Source of the DNA: Phymatolithon calcareum | Taxonomy: Eukaryota > Rhodophyta > Florideophyceae > Hapalidiales | DNA length: 64,000 bases | Assembly (NCBI GenBank): GCA_977006965.1 | Contig: OZ345367.1 | Location: 1,922,001 to 1,986,000 of the forward strand | Reading direction: 5' to 3' | Part shown: one piece after another, positions 19,241 through 30,828 of the stretch | Layout: each line of letters opens with the position of its first letter | Numbering within the stretch: position 1 is the first letter of the stretch | Notes under the pieces: model-generated | What the model was told of the DNA's origin: nothing | What the model saw: the letters and a program-made list of their open reading frames with translations, nothing else | Databases searched by the model: none | Translations under genes and position numbers: made by a program

Positions 19241-22112
19241 TTACGTATTCTACAACTCAACTGCCGGTCAGTGCGCAAGACAGGGCGCGCTTCGCAGATC
19301 GCCAAGCTCGGTGATGAAACCAAAGCGGACATTCTTCTGCTATCTGAGACATGGCTCCGACCTAAGGACCCCTCGCCGCGGATTGCAGGGTTCGGACTCG
19401 TCAACCGCGCTGACAGGGACGACGGAACGGTATTAGGTGGCGGCGTGATGACCTATGCTCGTCTCGGTCTCCCTGTAACCTGTCAAGGTACGAGACACGG
19501 CGACAAAGCTGAAGTGGCAGAACTTGACGTACGGCTCGGAAAATCTGGAAGGTCTATTCCCATATCACACTTCTGCATCTCTCCGGATTCAACATCCCGC
19601 TTTCACTGGCAAAAGATGGTTCGATCGGATACGATACTATTTGGAGATTGTAATATCCACGGGTCATGGGACCCAGGAAACTACGAACCGAATACAACGC
19701 AAGTACTGGAGGAGTACCTAAAAGTCACCGTTCGGATAATCCTCAACGACGGCTCGCCTACACTCCTCACCCCAAACGGCCAGTCAGCAGTAGACATCAC
19801 GGCATGTCCTGGAGCATATGTGATGGAGTGTCAATGGAAAGTCCAGCCACTCACTTTTAGCGACCACCGTCGAATCCTACTCACGTTCTTCGCGTTGCAT
19901 CAAGACCGGAAGCGGTTCAGTCCGGCCCGATGGTCCTTGAATACTCCGGACTGGGACGCATTTTCCGTCAAGGTCCAGGAGAAGCTTCAAGAGTGGCCTG
20001 ATAACCAGGTCACAATCGACGAGGACAACAGACGTTTTGTTAAGGCTGTTTTGGCAGGAGCAAAGAACGCTGTACCGCGTGGAAATCTTAACGGAAAAAT
20101 CTGGTGGACAGATGAGTGCGCAAGAGCCGTGGAGGAGCGAAGAAAGGCGTTTGAATCTTACGAGCGCGACCCATGGCCAGAGTCTCTCATGGTACTTGCC
20201 GAAGTACGAGCTAATACGGACGTGGTCCTCACCGCAGACAAGCGAAAGTGCTGGCGTGACTTCGCATCAACAGTCCAGGCGGACCGAAAGGGATGGAAGC
20301 TTCTCACAGCAATCAAGGGCAAACGCCGCGCGAGGGCAACCATTGTGGCAGACTGCCGGAAATCGAGCTAAGATATTGCGGACGACGTTGTCAAGGGATG
20401 TCTCCAGAAACTGAAACAAAGTCAATTCGCAAGACTTGAAATGGAAACGGAAGTACATGACGGTTGTGGCGATGGCGCACACTGAGCTTGGCGAGGTTCC
20501 AAAATTTTTAATGCTTGAACTCACACCAGTCATAAGCGCAATGCCAACACGCACTGCAACTGGTCCGGATACGATAGAAGTCGAATTCATCCGTCATCTG
20601 TCTTCGACGGCCACAAACCGTTTACTGGATCTAGTTAACAGAAGTTAGCGCGAAGGAACAGTGACCTCTGCATGGAGAACAGTGCTACTCATCGGCATAC
20701 CCAAACCGAATGACCCCACAACCCTCCGGCCAATCTCGTTGTCATCAATCATCAGTCGTATTGCTGAACGCCTCATCGGACTGCGCCTAACGGGGTGGAT
20801 GGATTCGAAACTTCCCTCCGCACAAGCAGGATTCAAATTATACCGCAGCACCCACGAGCATATAACTGCTATGACACAGCGCACGGGAGACGCATTCTCC
20901 CGCCGGCGGAAATGTGCTGCCCTCTTCGTGGACTTCAGCGCTGCATACGATCGGGTTGTTATACTGGCGTTAATTGCAAAAATGGTGAACTTAAACTGTC
21001 CCCCAAAATATGATTTGCTGGATGCATTCCTACCTGACGGACCGCCGAGCTCGAGGACGACACATCAACGCTGTCGGTCGTTCGCGAATGCTAGAATGTG
21101 GGCTACCGCAAGGGAGCTCTTTATCTCCAAACCTGTGGAACTTATACATCTCTAATTTAGATGTTCGCCTCGAAGACCTGGTTCAATTTAGTTTCGCAGA
21201 CGACACCAGCTTCCATGCCACCGGCGAGACCTGGGAAGATGTTATCTCAAAGCTCAATGAGGCCGCCCAGATCCTCTCCCATCTATGTGGTTATTTGCGG
21301 ATCAAGATCAATGCGCAGAAATGCAAGGTATTGGGATTTGCTGCAGGTGGAAGGTCACCACTGGGAATCATTGACGGCAACGTCAAGATCGACGGAGAGA
21401 GAATCAAAGCAGTTCCGGCATATAAGTTCCTCGGAGTTAACGAGGACCAATGACTGAGCTTCAAATTGCACTGCAAGGAAGTGAGTCTGAAACTCCGGTC
21501 CAAGACTCGATTCATCCAAGCGCTGAGAGATACATCTTGGGGCGCCGAGACACCGACGATTGAGGCGTTCCGAAAGAGCTACAGCGAGCCAGTTGCATTA
21601 TACGGTGCATCATCCTACGCAGTACATGGCTTCGACTCAAACATCAAACAAGTCGAAATCGCACGAAACGACGCAGCGCAAGCTGTCAGCGGCTGCCTTA
21701 AAGCTACAGCAGTTGTCAAGCTTCGGGCACTGACAGCGATGCTTAGCCTGCGGGACATCAGAGAGATGGATGCTACACTTGTTATGGATAAAGCACTTCG
21801 ACTCGAACCGGGGGCTCCAGTGGCTCGTGCAACCCACTCACACGAGCTCAAACCAAGACGCAACTTAGGGCCATGGCGGGAATCAAGCGCCTATTATCTG
21901 GCCGAGAAAGGGATCCTCGCTCTACCACGCACGGGATTCCACTCGCCAATCGGGAAGGATAGCTCAATCAACAGGTTTAGGACCTTCATAACGCCTATTT
22001 CCGCGAAGGATGAACCGGAGGAGAAGCGCGCCGCCACAGAAGCCCTTATTTTGGAGCTTAATGCAGTGAGAACAGCGGATATCGAAATATGGACAGATGG
22101 AAGTGTGGGAGA

Positions 22113-22400
22113 AATACCGCAAGCTCACGTCTGGGATCTGAATCACGGAGAACGCGTCTCCGTAAAATGGGACGAAGGTTGGTACACCGCGACCTTGAAG
22201 AAATTCAAATCTACCGAACATCAAAACCACGACGCAGCGAAACGGTTTGAAGCTCGACACGGCAAGTCGCTGGATGTACTCTTGGTCTACGACGACGGGG
22301 ACGAGCATGCCTACGAAACGACCGCGACGGCCTCGATGCAGCGCGTTATCCTATGTGATGAAGATGATGATACACTGGACATGTACCGTACAATCCCACC
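22113..22400 (+). other. Tudor-like module inserted in LINE-A RNase H
   Basis: Between the first catalytic strand (WTDGSVGE) and the next RNase H strand (GGAGVMVL) lie about 95 extra residues. They contain GERVSVKWDEGWYTATLKKF and, later, LLVYDDGDEHAYE. The pattern (G-x-x-V-x-V-x-W...W-Y-x-A...V-x-Y-D-D-G-D-E) is that of Tudor/Agenet barrels, which bind methylated lysine or arginine tails. The insert is 282 bp between two copies of ACCGCA (22116-22121 and 22398-22403), an exact multiple of three. Confidence 0.6.
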
Positions 22401-23316
22401 GCAGGTCGGTGGTGCGGGCGTTATGGTGCTGCGCGGAGAAGAAGCGATACTGGAAGAAGGGCTGTCCGCTGGGGCCATTGGCTCCTCATTCAACGCCGAG
22501 GCCCTTGCAGCCGTATACGCATTTCAGGCAGCATCCAGTCTACCGATGTCGCGCAGCAGCACTATCCGATGGTTCACCGACAGCAAGAGCTGCATAGACG
22601 CACTCAACGGCCAGCCGCGGATGGTTGGAGAGATGGTTCGGAAACTATGGAATCTTATGGAACAAATCATGGCACAGGAGAGTCACATAGAAGGCATTTG
22701 GATACTGAGTCATTGAGGAGTCCCGAAAAATGAGGCTGCTGATGAGCTCGCGCGCCGGGGAATCTCGGAATCAAGCCTGCTATCAAATCAAGCGGTACCT
22801 CTCACCATGGAAGCGGCACGATCCAATATCAAACCGCCTTGTAGAAGCAAACCAGTTACCATCCCGACACTCCCGGAAGACCTATACATCTCACATAGAC
22901 GGGCTGAGGTAATACTTCACCAGCTCATACCTAATTTCTGTCCAATCGTCGCCAGCTTTCACCATGGACACAACGAGAATGAGCCACTTCCTCACGACCC
23001 AATGTGCAAGAAATGCCCGTATGGTGTGAAGGAAACTGTGGAACATTTGATCCTAGATTGTTCGGGTCGGGCTGTTAGTCGACGGAAATTCATTGGCAGA
23101 GTTCGGAGCAAAACGGTAGTAGATCTGCGCAGAGAGAAACCCGTAGCTATAATCCAATATTTGAACGAAGAGAACTTGCTCGAGAGCAAGTTTAGGCGTT
23201 AACTTTAAAATTGACGTCATCTGCAATAAAGAAAGAAAAAAGGTCATCGCTGCTGCTGAAGATGATCTCAAGTCAACTCCAGCATTATGAACCCACGTGT
23301 GCGCGTGCTCGGCCAT

Positions 23317-23507
23317 AGTGAAATATATTTCCTTTTCGCTTCTGAATTTTATACGGGAACCAATTCTTTTCGGTTGGGTTTTTTCAGATACAGAGAATTG
23401 CGCCCAACAGCAATAATTGTTCTTGACAATCTTGGGAGGTGCAGCTGTGCCACGTACTGACGTATTGCACAGCGATAGAAAATTTCATTCCCTAAAAGTA
23501 GACTAGT
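23317..23507. other. Presumed upstream region of the split small gene
   Basis: This is the native 5' flank of the small membrane-protein gene on the minus strand. No TATA box or gene is recognised. Confidence 0.35.
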
Positions 23508-25400
23508 TCAGGAACGACAAAATAAAATGTTCACGAAACTGATCACGGTGTTGCAACACTGCCCTTTGATTTGCTTTCGAGAACTGGGCACCGGCATAAA
23601 AGGTGCCCAGAATGCCCTCATTTGAGACGGCAAGTAGGGCTTCTTGCACTTGCGACCCGACTTAGCCGCTCTGTCGAACGGCATCAACTCATCCTGTACG
23701 ATCCGGTCTTCAGTGAATGCAAAACGCGTGATGCTGCCCGCAGGCTGATTGGCCCACGTTCTCAACGTCCATCGTCTCCGAATCGCTGGTCGTTCTACGG
23801 GTCGAACGACACCGGATGCTGCACAAAGCGGCTAGAAGCGTACAGTAGTGCAGAGAAGACGTGCCTACATGGCCGTTGGTACTTATCGAAGTGGCGGCAG
23901 GAGCATGTAAAACGGTAATCGCTACTAAATGTCATATTGAATGGTGCCTCTTCACTGCGAACAACACAGCTGAGCGCGCTACTTTTGATGACCTTGGGCT
24001 CCACAGGCAGCTTCTCTACTCGCACGAATTTTTCCTAGTGCTTCTTGTGGCAGTAAGGCGTGAGGAACTTTCCCTCCGCCATAATCTGCTGAGCCATGCG
24101 TCGTCGTTTGAAGCGATCATCGTTACAGCTTACGATAACAGGCGGAGGAGACCACGACGAAGGAACTCGAACGTTGCGCACGTGTGCATTCGCTCCAAGA
24201 ACTATATCACTAGCTGATCATGAACTTCTCTCGCAGCTGGTACGCGTAGTACTCAGTTCTGGCGTAGATGAATGACTACAGGACGGTACGATATGAGTAG
24301 CCGTGCTTTATGCCTGCATACCTTAGGTTCTTCCAAAGCACGTGCCATGCGCATCTTGTGCTTGTTATATTGCGGGAAGAGAGCAGGTCTGAAACCTGAA
24401 TCGAGTCTAGACCTTTAGCACCGTCTGATATCACGACCGTAATATTGGGGAAACATAAAATGCAGTTGACGAGAAAACTGGTCCAGCTGAATGCGCTCTC
24501 TCTACGTGATGCCGATGGCCAGAGTGGTCACCTGACTCTTGGCATTATATGTCGTTAGCTTGAAAAGCTGACCCTGGGTCATGGAGTTCAGGTGGGCCGC
24601 ATCATCACTGACAAAACCGTTGAAGGCCGCCCAGTTGTCCATCGCGCCATTTGGACAACAAAAACGCTTTGAAGCTGCTGTCGTGTCCCAGAGAGAGGAG
24701 CTGTTGCAAGCTTGTACAGTCATCGGGGTCTCGCTGTTGTACTGCGGCCAGGTACGAGCTCAGTACTCTGATTTTCGCCAGGTGGTGGTCATCTGTGCCC
24801 TGCTTGGATGTCACTATGTTGTGCGCGTTTGTTGGCTTTAGGACGATCCCAGATTGTTTGCGGACCATCTCTCTGAGTTTTACGGGGCTTGCACTGACTC
24901 GGCCTTTGTTGCAGTGAAATAAGTCATAACGGGCGGCGGCCGCGCGACTATGTCCGCCCAGAACTTACGCTCCCTCACATGGCCTCCAACGCAGCTCTGT
25001 CCGGAAACTCGGTGATCCTGACGCCGCCAATGCTCGGCAACACGCTGAAGTTAACGCGGAAGGTGCAAGCTATGCGCTGACTAAAGATGAGTGCCAGGCG
25101 ATTTTTGATGCGCTTCTCCACAAGGTAGACCTTGCACATCGACCTCTTGTGGGAGATCACGACGTTGACGGCATCGTCAAGGCTTGATCGAGCGTAGTTG
25201 CTCAGCTGTAGTACGAGATCCTTTTCTATGATTTCGGAGTGGTTGATGCGGGAATGCTCTGTGTTGAGCGTAGCAGATGAATACGACAACGTTCTTACAG
25301 AGCGCCGTCGTATTCGAAACGGATGAGTAGTAGATTTAGTTAGAGATGGCCATGTACTGATTTTTTCCAATTTTTCGTGGCCATGTAGAGAATTTCCTCG
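23508..25400 (-). pseudogene. MULE transposase remnant with SWIM zinc finger
   Basis: A Mutator-like transposase, decayed. Reading leftwards: an N-terminal region in the frame 24975-25370; then TTYNAKSQVTTLAIGIT (24510-24560), the strand around the first catalytic Asp position; then VVISDGAKGLDSI with the second Asp (about 24420-24460) followed by CAWHVLWKNL (24330-24360). Next comes the SWIM finger FTCSCRHFDKYQRPCRH (23865-23920), with C-x-C-x(n)-C-x-H intact. The tail is RTWANQPAGSIT, then DELMPFDR. Several stops and frame changes separate these. The right terminus AATTTCCTCG at 25391-25400 equals the terminus of the shorter element at 29321-29330. The left terminus was not found. Confidence 0.75.
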
Positions 25401-26930
25401 AATTTTAAATATGTCGTTTGCACCGCGTGGGGATAAAAAGAGAGAGAAAGAGAGAGAGACATGTTTTTGTTTGTTTTTCTTTTTGTTGGGGGGGGGCTCT
25501 TTGGTGCGGACCGTGAGCTGCCCTCCTTCTCGCCGAAGGTCGAAGTAGGATACTATATAAACTAGCGCTAGGTTTTGCCGGAGCTCTTGCGAGCAGCACC
25601 CAGCTCACTGTAAGACAAACTAAATAAGGGGAAAATTGAAAAAATATAACTGTATTGGAGATCTGCCTTCGTCGGCGAATTTGTAAACGGTGCACCGCCC
25701 ACCCGGCGAAATCGGCAAGCAACCGGATGCGCTGGGTATGATAATAACAGCAATGATTCCTTCGGCACGTTCCAGCCTATTCAATCAACAAGACGGCCAA
25801 TATTGGGGTCAGCACACCGACAGTTCTAAAGTGGGGGACCTAATGTTCGACATTTCGTACAAAAATTAAAAAATCTTCTAACCATCCGCTAGTAACGGGA
25901 CTTATATGCACTGAAGGCTCATTGGCTCCTCTCTACAGGCGCTTGGTCGTACCATACGTTGATTTGCGCCCTTTCCTTGAAGAAATATGAAAGCGTGGAG
26001 CACTCAGAGAGCTCCAAATTTCTCCTCGATGTCCAAATTCGCCGGACAGTAGTAATCAAAATTATATCAGAATTTAAGGAAACAAATTGGATTCATGAAG
26101 GCGATACCCGCGCTCAGCGCGGCTGCGCACGGGATATGTGCGCGAATCTTTGCGCGTCGTCTATGGCATCGAGCTCCTAGCGTACCCCGATAGCTCATAT
26201 TGTGCTTCTTTATTGCTTCTTTAGCACGCTTCATGCGCTTCGCGAGCCGGCGCTGTCCTGCTTTTGGATTCATGGTGTGACACTCTGGCGCGTGGGTAGC
26301 TGCACATGTTTGTCGCCGGCTGCTTAATATTCGCGTGATTTCCCGTTCATTTTCCTCTCCCGCCAAAACGACTTTATCGGAACAGCTCAAACTTCGTCAA
26401 AAATACAATCAGGAGGCCCTGAATCCATCTGGTAATTTTTCAATTGAAAGATATGAGACATTTGCACTAATGCGTCAAAAACTGACTAGATCCTAATTTA
26501 CAGATAGAATTTGCTTGTTTTCACTGTCCGGTGATTTGGACACTGCGTCCGAATATTACGTCCCCCTCCGTTTAGTCGTTTTGTAGATAATTGTCCGTCT
26601 TTGAGGGCAATTCGTTTTCAAGATCGGAATTACAAAAGTGCTCTACGATCCTCATTTCACCACATTTCTTCCATTGTTTTTGATGTTTTCCTGCTTTCTT
26701 TCCATTCTATAACAGTTTTGGAAATGCGAAGAACATATTTAGAAGTGGACTTAAACTGCGCGTTTAAAGAGCAGTCCCGATTTTCGAAGGACTTCTCTGC
26801 AGAGAAATTCTAGAAAAAGTTACTACAGCGCTTAGTAAAAACTTTCTCACCCTTAGAAAATTCTGTACCGAGGTATGCGGGAAATGTCAAAAATATGTCC
26901 GTTGTAAAAATCATGACAGGCGCAATAAGA
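25401..26930. other. Low-complexity tract and possible LTR-like promoter; otherwise empty
   Basis: 25437-25500 holds GA-rich and T-rich runs ending in a G run. A TATATAA box lies at 25554-25560, followed by GC-poor DNA and CTCACTGTAAGACAAACTAA, which could be the middle of a solo LTR; no LTR partner was found. From 25830 to 26930 nothing coding is supported on either strand. Confidence 0.3.
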
Positions 26931-27100
26931 ACAAGAAAATTACAAATTTTGAAGTGAACTGTAGGATTTCTTGAATTTACTTCCTGGATAACGCTATGGA
27001 CTCTTTGTAAAACCTCAAAACCAGCAACATTATTCACTATAGCATACGTCTGGGCCATAGCCTTGGGGTCTACATAGACGACCTTGGCCGAGCTTCCCAT
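26930..27100 (-). CDS. Possible further exon of an unrecognised gene
   Basis: From the ATG at 27098-27100 reading left, a well-formed stretch MGSSAKVVYVDPKAMAQTYA, then VAGFEVLQRVHSVIQE, precedes AT-rich DNA that looks non-coding. A CTTAG lies directly before the ATG and could be an acceptor. A GTAAATTC after VIQE could be a donor. It may belong with the exons at 27441-27906. No family is recognised. Confidence 0.3.
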
Positions 27101-27440
27101 CTAAGCCAAGTTGTATGTGGCATCTACATGTCTGAACCGGAAAGGCAAAGAAATTCTAGCAGTACAATTGATATCATGAGAGCATCTAGCGCGATTCATG
27201 TTACGAGCATACTCGAACCCGGATATCTTTACGTGCTACATTGTATACTCACCTTTTCCAGACGATTACACCTATTTCTTGTGCAAAGTTAGTTGATCAA
27301 CAATACTAAACGGCCAGATAACTACAACATCTAGAAAACTCGCCTCCCTCAGCAATTGCAATAGCAAACTCTTCAGGTCAAATCCCCGACGGGAGAAGTA
27401 TGGCCACAGACGCTCTTTTTGTCTGGACACCTCGCTCGTC

Positions 27441-27906
27441 CTATGAGGAAACTAGGTACAAAGGCTTCAAAAAGCCGTCTCCGCTAACGAGTTCAGCATT
27501 AGTGTCCCACTTCCAGTGCTCCTCATCAGAATCCCCGGTCGAGTGAATGTCGCCAACCGTAGATCGGCGCTTTTTCGAGTCGTGATCTGAGCGGCGCCTA
27601 TCCAGGTCCTCCCTGGCATCTTCTCCGTCTGTATATACTGAAAATGAAAGGACCAAGTGCAGCATGTTAGATAACTGGGAGATTTAACGGGAGAAATCAC
27701 AATATCGCTTCACTCGAAACTTAAATTCTGCAAGCTTTTTTCATGTTGTTGTAGCGTGTACTAAAATTTGAGATTTCGTGAAACTGAAACGTGGGATCCA
27801 ATTCTTAGACACCATTCGGGTCTTCAGTACCTGATATCTGCAGGCTCTTAAACTTTAAAAGCAGAAGCTTCCGAGCTGTAGATCCTTTGGTCAGTTTTGG
27901 AGCCAT
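27441..27906 (-). CDS. Candidate two-exon gene, unknown function
   Basis: Exon 1: 27831-27906, ATG at 27904-27906 (MAPKLTKGSTARKLLLLKF). Intron: 27638-27830, 193 nt, starting GTACTG and ending in a pyrimidine-rich TTTCATTTTCAG. Exon 2: 27441-27637 (VYTDGEDARED, then HDSKKRRSTVGD, then DEEHWKWD), ending at TAG 27441-27443. The phase agrees: one base of exon 1 plus two of exon 2 give a Val codon. A TTATATAC box lies at 28018-28029 on the same strand, about 115 bp before the ATG. The product would be 90 residues, basic then acidic. The model rests on splice signals only. Confidence 0.4.
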
Positions 27907-28497
27907 ATCTGGAGATGAACGATCAACGAAGCAGAGGTACTTGGTAGGCCACGGGGATAGGTCGAAGCAAAGTATTTGCTTGATTTTTGCTCCGCGAGTC
28001 GGTGCGGCAAAGCCTTACTGTATATAATTAGTATTACTACTACTCAGATTAAGGAGGTTGCCGTCGAAATCATCTGAAGGCTAAAAACCAGTATCCGGTT
28101 TCGCGCAAAATATGTAATGAGAGCCATAAAACTTTTCAAACAACTACAAACAAAGGATAGGTGAAAATCGTACAAAGTGTAACTTAGCAAAACGCTTAAA
28201 GAGAACATTTTAATGTAATAGCAGAAGTTCGTGATTGTTTCGGGTCGTATTGTCATCCAAACCATCTTTGATTCTTTAACGTTAAGCGAGATGTGTTAGC
28301 TCCCTTGAAACATTGCAAGTTCAATATTTCGGAACGAAAGCTCCACGTTGAAGAAATTTGCGAATCTATGTAAACAATGAAAACATGCGACTAATAGAGT
28401 AAGAAAACTGCTCTTTTCCATGCAGTTGTAGATATGATACTAGGAATAGAAAGCGTAATGTTTTTCCAAAATCTATATGCGTGCCTTGAGCTTTTTT
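27907..28497. other. No gene recognised beyond the TATA-like box
   Basis: AT-rich, without supported coding. It includes the TATA-like motif mentioned for the candidate gene at its left. Confidence 0.4.
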
Positions 28498-29330
28498 CGA
28501 GGAAATTCGCTAAATGGCTATCAAAAGTGGAAAAAGTACGCTAAATAGACACAATCAACCAAACCTACTACTAACCTCTTGCAAAATATATTGTCATACT
28601 CAACCTAGCCATATTGCGTGCTCTACTCTCTGGCTTAGCTCTTCGTCGCAATTATTGATATCTTCTCTGTCATCGAAGGCGGTGAAGTCGATGATTATGA
28701 ACTGAACCATTTTGTCCATGTGCTCCCGCTTCGCCTCGATCAAGTTGCATATTTAGGGCCTAACGCATGTCTGTGATAAGTCGCTGATGTCTTCACACGA
28801 GGAACAGTGACGGGCCATCATTTTGGACGGCAAGTGGGGCTTCTTGCGCTTGCGACCCGGCTCAAACGGCACTAAATCATCATGTACTAGTTGGTCACCG
28901 GAGAATGCAATATGCGTGATGCTGCCCTCGTGTTGCTTGGCCCACGTTCGCAACAGCCATACATCCCCCAACCAGTGCTTGTTCCACAGGTAGAACACGA
29001 TTCGAAGCTTCACAAAGCGCCTAGAACGGTGCAAAAGTGCATCAATGACGTGGCTGCATGGCCGGTGGTGCTCTTACGTAGTCGCCCACCTATACCACGG
29101 GCTCCTTCTTGTACATGGTTTCCGAGTGATTAGTGCGGGAGCTTTGTGAGTTGAGCTTGTGAGACGAATTCAAGGATGTGCACAAAATTTGATTAAGGGG
29201 ACGTAGCAGTGGTACTTCCTTTTTTCCCTCTAAAAGCGAAATTGTAAGCGCTCAACGAAACGGAGGAGTAGTAGTTTTGTATATTTAGCGTACTTTTACT
29301 CTTTTGGTAGCCATTTAGCAAATTTCCTCG
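28498..29330 (-). mobile_element. MULE deletion derivative with ~50 bp inverted ends
   Basis: Left end CGAGGAAATTCGCTAAATGG, continuing to 28548. The right end, 29281-29330, is its near-perfect complement. The inside retains only the transposase tail on the minus strand (28753-29034: LLRTWAKQHEGSITHIAF, then HDDLVPFEPGRKRKKPHLPS), homologous to the tail at 23640-23765 of the larger MULE. No 9-bp target duplication is evident, so the site may have decayed. Confidence 0.75.
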
Positions 29331-30797
29331 TTTTATTTCCATTTTGAGATTTCGCACGTTAGAGAACGAAACGGTTACTCCGGAAATTCCTCAAAAGAAA
29401 GTCTCGCGCCAACAAAACAAGCCATCGAAAGTTTCGCTTTACTGTTTTAGTACAGGCGAAAGTCTGTAGACAATGAGTTGCAATGCCATCGTTCTTAGAA
29501 AACCCATACTCTCTGATTTTGAATTACAAAGTTTCGGCTATAAAAGCGCGAAAAGTGTTCATCTTCTAGGCGAAAGGTGCAAGCGAATGTCGAAAGTTTC
29601 GCAAAAAGAGCGAAACTTTCTATTTGTAGATGAAATTGGTATCCGTGGCTACAACGAGCTGTGATGTTGATGGGGGATCTCGCAACTCTTGTATCCGGAA
29701 TCCACGACGCTCACGACGTGTGATGGGGAGACAAGGGGATTGGGAGTCGGGGATATTCTGGGGCACACCCAGAATAATCCTGTTCGGTTAATCTCTGAGT
29801 TCAGAGCCCAGATGAAGGACCTCGATCGATGGATCGTAGAGTGTATTGACACGGTAAACTTGACTTGGCTATCGCTCTCTGTAGGAGTGTCTCTGGTCTT
29901 ATGTACTATGCTAAGGCTATTGAACGGTGTGTTCGCTAAGTGGTGGTAAGTGTCCGTTATCGCTAAGTTTCGGTAGGTGTCTCTGCTAATCACGGATTGT
30001 CAGCAATTGTCCGTTGTGCGACTAACCTGAGTGTTAGCATACTTTGTCAGCATGCGTACACTGGCGCATCTCTACCGTTTCACAGTAGACACAACTTACT
30101 CAAAGAATGTAAAAGAATATCTAATATTTTTTCGCATAGGTGGAAGGACTTTTTTGAGAACCATAAACATTGTTTATATGGCTGAATATTTGTGAAGGTT
30201 TGAGCAGAATATAACCAATTAAAGTCAGACGCTCGACGAAAGTTTTGATTCTGGCAATATCGTGACACTTGTTCTTGGCGAAAGGTTCGCAAATTTTCGC
30301 TCACAAGATCATGATCCGTAACTTTTCGTGTCATAGCCTGGTTTCATATATTAAATGAATACTGTACGCTGCTCACGTGGCTGGACGCCAGGAACAGCGA
30401 TCCGTAAGATCAGTTCAAACGTCATTACTCTCCCAGGTAGACATTCGAGATGTACAAAAATTGAGCGGCGTATAGAGCAGGAGGATAAAAATTATCAGCT
30501 TCCGGATGGGTTTCAATCTGCAAAATGAGCCTAGGTCACTCCAAAATTTCGCCAAAATGAACGCAGGACAGAACTAGTCTAGTAGGCGGGAAATAGCTGT
30601 TTCCATAGAAAAATGACGGACGACAAGTTTTGCATACTTACTTTAGTCACGCGAAATTTTCGCTTTGCAAAATTCGGAGCTGACTACTTTTCCGAAACTG
30701 ATGGGTATAAGGTATAGTATCTCCACGCGGGAGTTTGATTGGACACAACAATTCAGCTCGACGTTGTTTTTTAACTTATTGGTTCAAATATTATGAA
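29331..30797. other. No gene recognised; repeated CGAAAGTTTCGC words
   Basis: 29390-29630 has several GAAACTTTC or GAAAGTTTC words, each a short palindrome. A frame at 29689-29949 (+) with a hydrophobic segment near its end has a non-ATG start and no family. Nothing else is supported. Confidence 0.35.
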
Positions 30798-30828
30798 ATG
30801 TGTAACTGTCCACTTCAAGAGATCCCTA

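Larger units (their letters stand above)
19076..23202 (+). pseudogene. LINE-A polyprotein (2A-like, EN, RT, RNase H), inactivated
   Basis: ATG at 19076; final TAA at 23200-23202. Endonuclease motifs: LQLNCRS, LSETW, GGGVM, GDCNIH, SAVDIT and SDHRRI (19250-19880). RT: IPKPNDPTTLRPISL (20696), AALFVDFSAAYDRV with the first catalytic Asp (20920), GLPQGSSLSPNLW (21100), FADDTSF with the catalytic Asp pair (21195). RNase H: IWTDGS, NAEALA, TDSKS and NEAADELA keep the D-E-D-D set (22087-22760). A CKKCPY...ETVEHLILDC knuckle follows at 23000-23070. Lesions: TAA at 20369, a frameshift before 20436, TAG at 20646, a frameshift near 21025, TGA at 21451 and TGA at 22714. Few lesions, so the insertion is fairly recent. 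Confidence 0.92.
19009..23240 (+). mobile_element. LINE-A, near full-length non-LTR retrotransposon
   Basis: 4232 bp between target duplications (about 18998-19008 and 23241-23250, AGGTCATCGC plus adjoining A). It has a 67-bp 5' leader, one long polyprotein region and a short 3' end AATAAAGAAAGAAAAAA. Domain order is 2A-like peptide, APE endonuclease, RT, RNase H, CCHC-type knuckle. The order and the 2A peptide just before the endonuclease recall the Ingi/L1Tc clade known from trypanosomes. Insertion is in the opposite orientation to the host gene. Confidence 0.92.
18817..23316 (-). pseudogene. Small single-helix membrane protein gene split by LINE-A
   Basis: The start is the ATG at 23314-23316 (minus strand). 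The first 25 codons lie at 23242-23316 and the rest at 18817-19008. The LINE occupies 19009-23240. The target duplication AAGGTCATCGC reads as Ala-Met-Thr in the same frame on both sides, so without the insertion the two parts form one frame of about 85 codons. Its C-terminal two thirds hold one transmembrane helix (HVIGASLLLVGIVVPVSIML), then a basic and polar tail ending QLGQDDIY. No family is recognised. Size and layout would suit a small organelle membrane subunit. With the LINE in place the product is truncated. A second, intact allele or copy may exist. Confidence 0.7.

Noticed and set aside
25437-25500. Telomere-like or satellite tract
   Set aside because: Simple GA and T runs with a G stretch, without a regular repeat unit.
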